Source: Allopusillimonas ginsengisoli (GTDB taxonomy: Bacteria; Pseudomonadota; Gammaproteobacteria; Burkholderiales; Burkholderiaceae_B). From it: a stretch of 64,000 nt of DNA. The stretch spans positions 1 to 64,000 of the forward strand of contig RAPG01000003.1 in the NCBI GenBank assembly GCA_005239165.1, given 5' to 3'. Of this stretch, positions 1-7,941 are shown in pieces; positions within the stretch are counted from its first letter, which is position 1; each line of letters opens with the position of its first letter. The notes under the pieces were generated by a model. That model made no database searches, had not been told where the DNA came from, and worked only from the letters and a program-made list of their open reading frames with translations. A program made the translations under genes and the position numbers.

Positions 1-24
1 ATACTTCGGTCTGCAGTGTTCGCC

Positions 25-109
25 GTTATGTGCCGATTTCCTGACTGGAGATCGTTGATTTACGCCACCTGACCTCAACAATGGCACATAAGATAACGGG
101 GCACATAAG
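25..109. repeat. Short recombination-site-like repeats at the left edge
   Basis: The 10-mer GGCACATAAG occurs twice in direct orientation (83-92 and 100-109), and TTATGTGCC, the inverse of its core, lies at 26-34. The repeats end directly before a radC fragment that has lost its 5' part. This spacing of short direct and inverted copies is what the end of a tyrosine-recombinase element (attachment site or terminal repeat) can look like, but no recombinase is in the window, so that reading is inference. Confidence 0.4.
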
Positions 110-112
110 TCG

Positions 113-271
113 CACAATCACCCTAGCGGCGTCCCCGAAGCTAGCGAGGCCGATCTTGCTTTGACGCGGCACCTAAAACATGCCTTGGCGCTGATCGATG
201 TTCGCCTGCTGGATCACATCATTGTGACAGGGCAGGCCACCAACTCATTAGCTGAAACAGGTCATCTGTAA
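113..271 (+). pseudogene. radC: RadC family (JAB/MPN domain) 3' fragment
   Basis: The frame ending at the TAA at 269-271 encodes about 52 residues that match the C-terminal end of RadC/DUF2466 proteins: the metal-binding motif HNHPSG is followed by a SEADLALT segment, then [17 protein letters not shown] and the typical TNSLAETG ending. The first two-thirds of a RadC protein are absent; upstream of about position 112 the sequence no longer reads as RadC and is replaced by short repeats. RadC-like genes are common on plasmids and genomic islands. The fragment keeps an intact frame but has no start codon, so it is read as a remnant cut by insertion or recombination. A 5-bp-stem hairpin (283-298) follows the stop. 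Confidence 0.75.
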
Positions 272-837
272 AACAAGTTCGGGCGGGTTGTAGCCCGCTC
301 GGATCTGAAAGTGCAGTATCGCGCGGCCGCAGACTGGACTTGTGCTCCAGCACAAGTGGTTATTCGCTTTCTTCCTTCTCAAAATATTAATCCCGCTCTG
401 GTGAACCAGCGCGGGCATATGGCTGCTTGCTTGGACAAGCCAGTGGAAAACCATTCCAAACTCAAAGTCAGTTCACCAATTTGGTGATGACGGTACTCGC
501 CGCGCGGGCTGCTGCGGGGTTGTGCGTTGTGAAACGGCAAGCCTGGTCCTGAGAGTTCCATCGCCCTAAAGCGCCGACTGTATCACTACGTTCCGGCGCT
601 TCAAGGGGGTGTTCATAAAACCCGCTACGCGGCTTTTACAAACCTTCTCCCTTTCCGCTAGTCACTGCCTGATTCAGCACGGCAAGGGCGATGGAACTCA
701 CAGGACTGGCGGCAAAACGCGATGGACACAATGCACAACCCAGCAGCACAAACCTACAAGCGGGCTCAAGAATCTTCAGGCCCGGTCAGCAATGAAACCA
801 CTACCGCGTCACCGCGCACTTTTTTAAGGAAAGCGAC
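272..837. other. Gene-free stretch with a long imperfect inverted repeat
   Basis: I see no convincing gene between the radC fragment and the DUF3560 gene; the short frames here have no recognisable protein character. The stretch holds one strong structure, the inverted repeat listed separately (508-565 with 686-747). The last bases before the DUF3560 start, ttaaggaaagcgac, contain an AAGGA ribosome binding site. Confidence 0.5.
508..747. repeat. Imperfect inverted repeat, arms of about 60 bp
   Basis: Arm 1 is 508-565 and arm 2 is 686-747 in reverse orientation. The inner 21 bp (545-565 against 686-706) differ at one position, and the outer part shares ggttgtgc and gctgctg blocks with small gaps. 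The arms are separated by about 120 bp. This suggests an inverted duplication of a leader or promoter region, or the decayed ends of a small element. Confidence 0.6.
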
Positions 838-1638
838 ATGAACCACTACGAAGCAAAGCAGGCAGACCGCAAGGCCAGGCTAGAGGCCAGAGCAGTGCAG
901 GCCGAGGCACAAGCCGCAATGACCTATGACCGTGCAAAGCAAATGGGTGAAGCGATTCCATTCGGACAGCCGATTCTAGTTGGCCACCATAGCGAAGGCC
1001 GCGACCGCAATTACCGGCAGCGGATACATAACACGTACGGCAAAGCCTTTGATCTACAAAAGAAGGCTGACCACTATGTGCAGAAGGCGGCTGCAGTAGG
1101 CGATGGGGGAGTTTCCTGCGATGACCCGGATGCAATAAGCAAACTCATGCGCCAGGTGGAGCAACTGACAGAAAATCAGGAACGCATGAAAAAAAGTAAT
1201 CAGGTGATCCGTAAGCACAAGGGCGATGCAGAGGGCCAACGGCGTGCTTTGCTTGAGCTTGGACACTCGGAAGAAAGCGCACAGAAGCTGACGGCACCGG
1301 ACTATGCCGGGCGCGTAGGCTTCCCGTCTTTTGCCTTGACCAACAATAACGCGAACATTCGCCGTATTGGGCAACGGATCAAACAATTACAGGCCAACCA
1401 GGAGCGCGAGCCGGTCAGCATACAGGGGACGGGGTATGCATACGCCGAGGACGTGGAAGAGAACCGTGTGATGTTTATGTTCGAAGGTAAACCGGAAAAA
1501 GCCACCCGCGAGATTCTAAAACGCCATGGCTTTCGGTGGAGCCCAACCCGTGGCGCGTGGGTGCGTCAATTGAACAACGCCGCCCTATGGCAGGCAAAAG
1601 CCGTTATGCAGATTTTGAACGAGTCGACCGATAACTAA
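838..1638 (+). CDS. DUF3560 domain protein (plasmid accessory)
   Basis: A 266-residue soluble protein. The N-terminal 110 residues form a charged, probably coiled-coil helix followed by the hallmark AIPFGQPILVGHHSEGRDR (about residues 38-56) and a SCDDPDAI segment of DUF3560. The C-terminal part (about 215-262) with a HGFRWSPTRGAWVRQLN segment occurs in related plasmid proteins. Function is unknown; DUF3560 genes are typical of conjugative plasmids and islands, often beside ssb, radC and antirestriction genes, as here. The start at 838 has an AAGGA site about 7 bases upstream. A hairpin follows the stop and ssb is next on the same strand. Confidence 0.85.
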   Translation: MNHYEAKQADRKARLEARAVQAEAQAAMTYDRAKQMGEAIPFGQPILVGHHSEGRDRNYRQRIHNTYGKAFDLQKKADHYVQKAAAVGDGGVSCDDPDAISKLMRQVEQLTENQERMKKSNQVIRKHKGDAEGQRRALLELGHSEESAQKLTAPDYAGRVGFPSFALTNNNANIRRIGQRIKQLQANQEREPVSIQGTGYAYAEDVEENRVMFMFEGKPEKATREILKRHGFRWSPTRGAWVRQLNNAALWQAKAVMQILNESTDN

Positions 1639-1644
1639 ACCAAA

Positions 1645-1672
1645 GCCCCAGGCTACCTTATCGGCCTGGGGC
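1645..1672 (+). terminator. Hairpin between the DUF3560 gene and ssb
   Basis: GCCCCAGGC (1645-1653) pairs perfectly with GCCTGGGGC (1664-1672) around a 10-base loop. Only a weak T-run (atttg) follows, so it may be a terminator, an attenuator or an RNA-processing site. Confidence 0.5.
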
Positions 1673-1716
1673 ATTTGTCGGCGAGATTACGCCGAACCAC
1701 TACCAGGAGCAACAAC

Positions 1717-2196
1717 ATGGCATCAGTCAACAAAGTCATTATTATCGGTAACTTGGGCCGCGATCCAGAGATCCGCTATAGCGCGGATGGAGCCGGGATC
1801 TGCACTGTTGCCGTTGCCACATCTACAAGCTGGAAAGACAAGGCGACAGGCGAGAAACGAGAAGAAACCGAATGGCATCGGATTGTGTTCTATAACCGCT
1901 TAGCAGAAATCGCCAGCAAGTACCTGCGCCAGGGTAGTGCGGTCTATGTAGAAGGACGCTTGAAGACTAGAAAATGGCAGGTTAAGGAAACAGGTGCTGA
2001 CCGTTACAGCACCGAGATCGTCGCTGAGCAGATGCAGATGCTCGGGGGCCGTGGTGCAGATGGCCAGGCGGCGTCAGCTAAGCCTGCAGCACGTAAGGCG
2101 ACTGCACCCCCTGCACCTACGACTGGTGGCGCTGTTGTGGCGGATGATATTCCGTTCAATCTGGCAGGTGCGGGACGCAGCTGGCTGTGCATGTAA
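1717..2196 (+). CDS. ssb: Single-stranded DNA-binding protein, plasmid type
   Basis: A 159-residue SSB. The OB fold is clear: [20 protein letters not shown] at the N terminus, then [32 protein letters not shown] and [10 protein letters not shown]. The start at 1717 is chosen because the SSB family begins MASVNKV; upstream codons do not fit the family. The linker is rich in Ala and Pro. The acidic protein-docking tip DDIPF, normally the very C terminus, is here at residues 143-147 and is followed by 12 more residues ([12 protein letters not shown]), which is unusual. It probably coats ssDNA during conjugal entry and replication of the element. Neighbours are DUF3560 upstream and a small hypothetical gene downstream. 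Confidence 0.95.
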   Translation: MASVNKVIIIGNLGRDPEIRYSADGAGICTVAVATSTSWKDKATGEKREETEWHRIVFYNRLAEIASKYLRQGSAVYVEGRLKTRKWQVKETGADRYSTEIVAEQMQMLGGRGADGQAASAKPAARKATAPPAPTTGGAVVADDIPFNLAGAGRSWLCM

Positions 2197-2247
2197 GAGG
2201 GTCTGTCTCGGCTGTAGCCGGGGCAACAATGAAGACAGGAGAACAAA

Positions 2248-2433
2248 ATGCCATCCGAACCACGAAACGATTGGGAAAGCGCTGTATATGACTTGCTGTG
2301 TGAGCAGTGCGAAGTGACGCGGTCAGATGCTCAAGCCAGGGTTGAGGCTCAAGACGCTCAAAGGCGCGACGCATTGGCATCAGCCATGAGGGGCGGATTA
2401 GCGGCGGAGCAGACTACAAAGTTATTGTTGTAA
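2248..2433 (+). CDS. Small hypothetical protein (61 aa)
   Basis: A short, charged, mostly helical protein with two Cys residues near position 18-21. An AGGAG site (in gacaggagaac) lies about 7 bases before the ATG. It follows ssb by about 50 bases on the same strand and is probably co-transcribed with it. I do not recognise the family. Support comes from the good ribosome binding site, the operon position and a natural-looking composition. Confidence 0.55.
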   Translation: MPSEPRNDWESAVYDLLCEQCEVTRSDAQARVEAQDAQRRDALASAMRGGLAAEQTTKLLL

Positions 2434-2546
2434 ATGTTGCTGAATTTGGCAAAGTGTGTAAGATTAAGTCCTGTTTCGTCAGAAGGGGGACGGGCTGGAT
2501 ATGGCCAGATGCATATACTGGCAACAATTTGCTTTCGGAGTGCCCA

Positions 2547-2642
2547 ATGTTTTTTCGCAGTCTCGTCACTATCGTTAGCTCGCAGGGCCTGTTGTTAATC
2601 GCTGCCGTGCTTTCGACAGTACGAGTCTGGACGAGTCGGTGA
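2547..2642 (+). CDS. Possible 31-aa membrane peptide upstream of hamA
   Basis: The frame from the ATG at 2547 encodes 31 residues, MFFRSLVTIV followed by a hydrophobic stretch (SSQGLLLIAAVLSTV) and a basic end (RVWTSR), that is, one predicted membrane helix. It ends at 2642, one base before the ATG of hamA at 2644. GGAG lies about 6 bases upstream of its start. It could be a translationally coupled leader peptide or a small membrane effector, or chance coding. Confidence 0.3.
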   Translation: MFFRSLVTIVSSQGLLLIAAVLSTVRVWTSR

Positions 2643-2643
2643 T

Positions 2644-3546
2644 ATGGCCTTGTCTTCCAAAAAGCCCACGAAGTTTTCTTCGGACAGCGCACTCACGACA
2701 CCCGCCACGGTCGTGAAATCGGCAAGGTTTACCCTCCCTTCCCATCTCGCTGGGCTCTCAAAATGCTCTGAATCTCTGACGACATCAGATGGATGCGCCA
2801 TCGATGTTTGGGAGTTGGGTGTTCCGCTGACGGCGGACTACATGAGCGTGTGGGCATCGAATTTCAGACAGCACTACTGTTCTGATGCTGAAATCGACGA
2901 TCTCAGGGACGGAACAGGCCTTTCCCGTTCCGAGTACCTAACCCAATTAGTTTTTCCGGACGAAAGCGCTGTTCCGGGGCCAGGCATCCGGGCTGGCGAC
3001 TTCGCAGAGCTACTGATATCCGACTACGTCGAATACTTGCTCGGGTATTGGGTTCCCAGAGGAAAGTACGCGGGAAAGGCGAGCCGGGACGAGTCAGTAA
3101 AGGGTGTGGATATTCTTGGATTTCGACTGACCACTCCCGAGACATCTGCTCCTACCGACACGCTCTTAGCTTTCGAGGTGAAGGCGCAGTGCTCGGGCGG
3201 AAAGTACGTGGGACGCTTGCAAACTGCGATCGATGATTCGTCAAAGGACTACCTGCGCCGCGCAATGACGCTAAATGCTACGAAGCGACGACTGCGCCAG
3301 GCAGGCGAGCATGACATGGCGCTGCTGGTACAGCGCTTTCAGAATCTGTCAGACCGTCCTTATGTTTACCGCTCGGGTGCCGCTGCAGTCTTGTCTGACG
3401 CGGCGTACGACGAGGTTTTGCTGCATACGTCGACTAAGATATCAGAGCATCAGAACGCGGCGAACCTTGAACTCATCGTAATTCGAGGCAAAGAGCTGAT
3501 GAAACTGGTTCACGCGCTCTATAAGCGAGCCGCGCATGAGGCCTGA
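2644..3546 (+). CDS. hamA: HamA-like nuclease (DUF1837) of a Hachiman/AbpAB-type defence system
   Basis: A 300-residue protein resembling DUF1837/HamA (AbpA) proteins. The central part shows a PD-(D/E)xK-like nuclease arrangement: the helix AGDFAELLISDYVEYLLGYW (E about 121-122), then KGVDILGF (D156), then LLAFEVKAQC (E178, K180). HamA proteins are effector nucleases kept in check by the partner helicase HamB; Hachiman and its E. coli relative AbpAB protect against phages. The gene overlaps the helicase gene by 11 bases, so translation is coupled. Identification rests on the catalytic motif order and the helicase partner, not on a database search. Confidence 0.8.
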   Translation: MALSSKKPTKFSSDSALTTPATVVKSARFTLPSHLAGLSKCSESLTTSDGCAIDVWELGVPLTADYMSVWASNFRQHYCSDAEIDDLRDGTGLSRSEYLTQLVFPDESAVPGPGIRAGDFAELLISDYVEYLLGYWVPRGKYAGKASRDESVKGVDILGFRLTTPETSAPTDTLLAFEVKAQCSGGKYVGRLQTAIDDSSKDYLRRAMTLNATKRRLRQAGEHDMALLVQRFQNLSDRPYVYRSGAAAVLSDAAYDEVLLHTSTKISEHQNAANLELIVIRGKELMKLVHALYKRAAHEA

Positions 3547-6500
3547 ATTCAACAGCCGCCGCCTATTCGGCATTACCCGATCCAGGGGGAAGATGTTCGA
3601 GCTTGGATTGCCCGAAGCGTTGCATATCGCCGTGCCGGTGAATAGTGAACCCCAAGAGCTTTTCGTCCTTACCGTAGGCACGCTTGGTGACGCCGCAGCG
3701 TTTTTGAGTGATGCTGACAGTTCCGACGTGCCACTGCCCCCGCTCACAGTAGAGGATTTGAACTTCTCCGCTAGTTTCTTCGATGCCTTCCTCGAATCCA
3801 AGTTCGAGGAAGGCATCGCGCGTGACACAGCCCTTCTGGCTGCGTCAGCCTACTACCTTGCACGTCGCCCTGGAAGCAGCCTCGTACTCGCGCGAAGGAT
3901 TGTAGAGACAACGGAAGACAGTCCAGTCGATAAGCTGCTGCGTTGGGCGCTTCAGTCTCAATGGGCCAGCTACCCAAATGACTCTCATAGTTTTTTTGGT
4001 GTTGCCCTTGGAAACGTCGCGAGATTGCTTGCCTTTCACTTCCACGATGGCTCCAATTTTGAGGAGCTGACCTCCGCGCTAAATGCTTTGAGGCGCCGGG
4101 CCTACGAAGGCGCGTCGTCCCGCGAACTCTTATTTATAGACATCATCGTCGCAATCATCCGGATGCGGTTGGCAGCCTCTGCCTGGACGACATTGCCCGG
4201 GTTCACCGGCATCTCTGCTGAGCGGTGGGCGACCGCAATTCGCAGGCCTGAGTTTCCGAAGGAGTTGTGGCCATCGCAGGTTCTGCTTGGACGTGCCGGT
4301 TTTTTCTCTGGTACGTCAGGGATAGTGCAGATGCCGACTAGTGCGGGCAAGACTCGGTCCGTAGAAATCGTACTTCGTAGCGGCTTTCTCTCTGAAAGAA
4401 CGAAGCTGGCAGTAGTTGTCGCTCCGTTCAGGGCCTTGTGCCATGAGATCGGTACGTCGCTGCGGCATGCCTTCCGTGAGGATGACGTCAAAGTTAATGA
4501 GCTTTCTGACGCGATGCAGCTCGACTTCCTGCATCAAGTTGCCGAACTGCTCGGATCCGAAGCTCCCACCTCCCGACACATTCTAGTACTGACACCCGAG
4601 AAACTCCTCTATGTATTGCGGCAGACGCCAGCTGTGGTGGCTGATATCGGTATGGTTATCTACGACGAGGGGCACCAGTTCGACTCAGGCAGCAGGGGCA
4701 TCACGTATGAGCTCCTCCTGACTGAAATCAAAACACTCCTTCCGACAGGTGCGCAGACGGTACTTGTCTCCGCAGTTATTCAAAACGCGCAAGCGATCGG
4801 TAAATGGCTGATAGGCGATGACGTGCAGGTGGTAAACGGCAACGGGCTATTACCGACGGCCCGATCTGTGGCATTTTCGAGCTGGATTGAACGTCTCGGC
4901 CAGTTGATGTTTTTCGAATCGAACTCCTACACCCAGCCCGACTACTTTGTTCCTCGGGTAATTGAGCAGCAGACGCTTGCACGGCGTCGCCGCGAGCGCA
5001 CTGACCGCTACTTCCCTATCAAGAACAGTTCGAACGATGTCGCGCTGTATCTCGGCATTCGACTGGTTCCGCAGGGGGCCGTCGCAATATTCTGTGGCCG
5101 TAAGGACACAGCATCGGGAATGGCTGCTCGGGTTGTTGATATTTACGACCGTGGTTTCGGAGTTGCGCCGCCAGCAGCGTATGCGAACCTTGATGAGCTA
5201 CGCCGGATGAAGACTCTCGTCGAAGGACATTTTGGAGAGCAGGCGATCATTAGTCGGGCCGCGTCCATGGGCGTATTCGTTCATCACGGGACCACGCCCC
5301 ATGGATTGCGACTCTCCATCGAATATGCAATGCAGCTGGGTCGGATCAATTTTGTAGCGTGCACATCAACGCTGGCGCAAGGCGTCAACTTACCAATACG
5401 GTACTTGATCGTTTCGGGCATCCATCAAGGTGCTGAAAAAATTAGGGTTCGCGACTTTCAGAATCTAATTGGTCGGGCTGGCCGCTCAGGCATGCATACC
5501 GAGGGACTCGTGATCTTTTCTGACCCAGAGGTTTTCGACAAGCGGCTTCAACGAACAGAATCTTGGAAATTCAATTCTTCGGTTGAGCTGCTGTCGCCAG
5601 TCCGTTCGGATAGTACGACGAGTTCACTTTTGGCATTGCTTGCGCCATTTCGCAGCAGCGATGGCAAGGGGCTTCTGCAGGTAAATGCAGATGCCCTGTG
5701 CCGTCTTCTTTTTTCAGATGAGAGCGAGTGGCTTTCGTGGGCAAACGAAGTCGTGAGATTAAATCCGCAGTTCAAGTTTGGCACAAAATCGCTGGTAGGC
5801 GACCTTCGGAGTCGGCGTCGTCTAATTTTGGCTATCGAAAGCTATTTGATGGCCAATCGCGGCGTCGGATCTTTTAACGAATTTAAGTCTGCGGCGGAGA
5901 GCTTGGCAGCATCAACTCTCGCGTACCACTTGGCTTCTGATGAATTGAAACCGGCAATAAAGGCCTTATTCATCTCAGTCGCCGAATACGTGCACGACCA
6001 GGAGCCTGCTACGGAAAAGCAGGCTGTGTACTCGAAGACGTTACTCGGAGTGAGGAGCGCGAAAGCGGTGGAGCAGTGGGTCACTGCAAACCATGCATTC
6101 CTTCTGACGCTGGATTCCAATGAAGATTGGCTTGCGATGGTTTGGTCGCTCTTTTCGGAACAGTCTGGTGACAAGTTCTTTCATGCCATAGAGCCCGACT
6201 CAATCACATTTCAATTGGCGACACGGTGGCTTCAAGGAAGCCCGTACTTTGCGCTCTTTGCTCATGCAAGAGCTAATGAAGCGAGCAAACCATGGGGAGC
6301 CGAAAAGCGCAGACGACTGACAGACGATGAAATTGTAGATTTCTGCGAGAATACGCTCGGCTTCGAGTGTTCGCTGCTCCTTGCTGCGGTGGCTCAATTT
6401 CTGTTTGGGGAAAATAGTCTCAACGACGACAATTCTGCTGCATTGACTATCTTTCAGAAGGCGCTCAAGTACGGTCTTCCAGACTGGTTGTCGATATCAT

Positions 6501-6706
6501 GTTATGAACAAGGTTTCTCCGACCGGGTGCTCGCTCAACATCTTTGCGGCGCGGTCCGTGCTGATGGCTTTTTGGATAATTTTTTTGCATCTGCGTTTGC
6601 TTCGCATCAGGATCGAATCGAGGCCGTGCTCACGGAGTATCCATCTTACTTCGAGTCAGTGCTTGCCAGCCGTGGAAGTCGGAAACCCTCTGGTTCGCCA
6701 TTGTGA
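3536..6706 (+). CDS. hamB: HamB-like superfamily 2 helicase of a Hachiman/AbpAB-type defence system
   Basis: A 1056-residue Ski2-like SF2 helicase. Motifs in order: motif I QMPTSAGKT (about 265-273), Ia VAPFRAL, motif II DEGH (377-380), motif III SA (412-413), motif V STLAQGVNLP (611-620) and motif VI FQNLIGRAGRSG (641-652). The roughly 200 residues before motif I and the 400 after motif VI match the large flanking regions of HamB/AbpB. In this family the helicase senses foreign or damaged DNA and controls the HamA nuclease. The start at 3536 overlaps hamA; a downstream Met in MFELGLPEAL (residue 20) is an alternative. All helicase motifs are intact. Confidence 0.85.
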   Translation: MRPEFNSRRLFGITRSRGKMFELGLPEALHIAVPVNSEPQELFVLTVGTLGDAAAFLSDADSSDVPLPPLTVEDLNFSASFFDAFLESKFEEGIARDTALLAASAYYLARRPGSSLVLARRIVETTEDSPVDKLLRWALQSQWASYPNDSHSFFGVALGNVARLLAFHFHDGSNFEELTSALNALRRRAYEGASSRELLFIDIIVAIIRMRLAASAWTTLPGFTGISAERWATAIRRPEFPKELWPSQVLLGRAGFFSGTSGIVQMPTSAGKTRSVEIVLRSGFLSERTKLAVVVAPFRALCHEIGTSLRHAFREDDVKVNELSDAMQLDFLHQVAELLGSEAPTSRHILVLTPEKLLYVLRQTPAVVADIGMVIYDEGHQFDSGSRGITYELLLTEIKTLLPTGAQTVLVSAVIQNAQAIGKWLIGDDVQVVNGNGLLPTARSVAFSSWIERLGQLMFFESNSYTQPDYFVPRVIEQQTLARRRRERTDRYFPIKNSSNDVALYLGIRLVPQGAVAIFCGRKDTASGMAARVVDIYDRGFGVAPPAAYANLDELRRMKTLVEGHFGEQAIISRAASMGVFVHHGTTPHGLRLSIEYAMQLGRINFVACTSTLAQGVNLPIRYLIVSGIHQGAEKIRVRDFQNLIGRAGRSGMHTEGLVIFSDPEVFDKRLQRTESWKFNSSVELLSPVRSDSTTSSLLALLAPFRSSDGKGLLQVNADALCRLLFSDESEWLSWANEVVRLNPQFKFGTKSLVGDLRSRRRLILAIESYLMANRGVGSFNEFKSAAESLAASTLAYHLASDELKPAIKALFISVAEYVHDQEPATEKQAVYSKTLLGVRSAKAVEQWVTANHAFLLTLDSNEDWLAMVWSLFSEQSGDKFFHAIEPDSITFQLATRWLQGSPYFALFAHARANEASKPWGAEKRRRLTDDEIVDFCENTLGFECSLLLAAVAQFLFGENSLNDDNSAALTIFQKALKYGLPDWLSISCYEQGFSDRVLAQHLCGAVRADGFLDNFFASAFASHQDRIEAVLTEYPSYFESVLASRGSRKPSGSPL

Positions 6707-6741
6707 CGGGTTTTCCCGGTTAACCCATACTTAGGCCATAC

Positions 6742-7941
6742 ATGACACTTTCTTCCGACTTCGTCAGCCAGCTAAAGTGCCCTGAGACTAGAACGATCAT
6801 TGAACGGATCAAGTCGTTGGCGGAGCACACGCAGCGATCATTCCTGGAACTCAGGAACGAGCTTAAGCCAGCTGATCTATTCTGCTACTTCTGGGCTCGG
6901 TTTGGTCCACCGAATGGAATCCAAAATCTCACCCGGAACGACCATAGTGACAACCTAGTTCACTGGGACTGGACATTGCAACATGATGAGAAGCTAATTG
7001 GCTTTTGGGGAACGAATTTTCGTACCGATTTGTTCGTTATCGGGGGCCCTCCGTTCTCTGAGGCGGATAAACTTGATCTCGTCGCTCAGATCAAGAGCGA
7101 TTATAAGAATTTCGGCCCCAAAATGGCCGCCATTCGATCCAAACTTGAACACTGGACAGAGTTCGTCAATCCGTATTGGCGCTTGACTCGTGCAGTTTCA
7201 AGCCTCAGAGCTGAACTCGCAACGATTGACCTCACTTCACCGTTTGAGCGTGGGTTCAATACACCAACCACGCTGATCGAGCAACACGAGTCCTGGGACG
7301 CAGTTGCTGCCGCGCAGAGCCGCGCGTTTGGGTTGTGCTTTGGGATTCGATCCATGCTGCCTGTTTGGGCAGAGGCGTTTATCAACCTGCTGATATTTTC
7401 CCAAGCACGTCCTGACATCAAATCAGACAATCGTCTGATGGAAAGTATCTATCGGCAGCAGATCGATGTGCGCGTAAAAGCACTTCACATAAACTGCATA
7501 GGCTTTGAGCGTGCGGTCGACTACAAGTCGGAAGAGTGCAAAGCATTCCATCGCTTGATAAGCGAGCGGAATGACCTTCTACATGGCAATGTGGTTCCGG
7601 AGAAGCAGAGGTTCAACGAAGTGCTCTTCCTTCGCAACATTCCGGTCTTCAACGAGTACCGCTCACTTTGGGAAAGAACTATCGCTGTTGATGCAAAAGC
7701 AGTCGGCCTCGATAAGTTGGAAGCCGAGGTAAAGACGATACAGGACTTTGTTGGCCTAATACTCAATTGCCTCAAGCCCAAGACGCGAGAGGTAATGGAG
7801 TACATCTCCAGACGGCGCGATCTGGCCAGGAACGACGAGGACGGTCGCTTCGGAGTACTCTTTCCGGAATACCTTGTTGACACACGTCCAGGCCCTCCAA
7901 CTCCGCAAGGCCCGGATACTAGCAATGAAGGCGCGCCCTAA
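6742..7941 (+). CDS. Unrecognised protein with a HEPN-like RxxxxH motif, third gene of the hamAB operon
   Basis: A 399-residue soluble protein of unknown family, 35 bases after hamB on the same strand. It is rich in Trp and aromatic residues in the N-terminal half (for example NLVHWDWTLQHDEKLIGFWG). In the C-terminal half a helical segment reads RLISERNDLLHGNVV, with R276-N-D-L-L-H281. This RNxxxH pattern inside a helical region is typical of HEPN-type RNases or of the non-catalytic HEPN-like folds in abortive-infection proteins. The last 20 residues are Pro/Gly-rich and probably disordered. Standard Hachiman has only hamA and hamB, so this gene is either an added effector or regulator or an unrelated neighbour. 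No function is claimed. Confidence 0.75.
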   Translation: MTLSSDFVSQLKCPETRTIIERIKSLAEHTQRSFLELRNELKPADLFCYFWARFGPPNGIQNLTRNDHSDNLVHWDWTLQHDEKLIGFWGTNFRTDLFVIGGPPFSEADKLDLVAQIKSDYKNFGPKMAAIRSKLEHWTEFVNPYWRLTRAVSSLRAELATIDLTSPFERGFNTPTTLIEQHESWDAVAAAQSRAFGLCFGIRSMLPVWAEAFINLLIFSQARPDIKSDNRLMESIYRQQIDVRVKALHINCIGFERAVDYKSEECKAFHRLISERNDLLHGNVVPEKQRFNEVLFLRNIPVFNEYRSLWERTIAVDAKAVGLDKLEAEVKTIQDFVGLILNCLKPKTREVMEYISRRRDLARNDEDGRFGVLFPEYLVDTRPGPPTPQGPDTSNEGAP

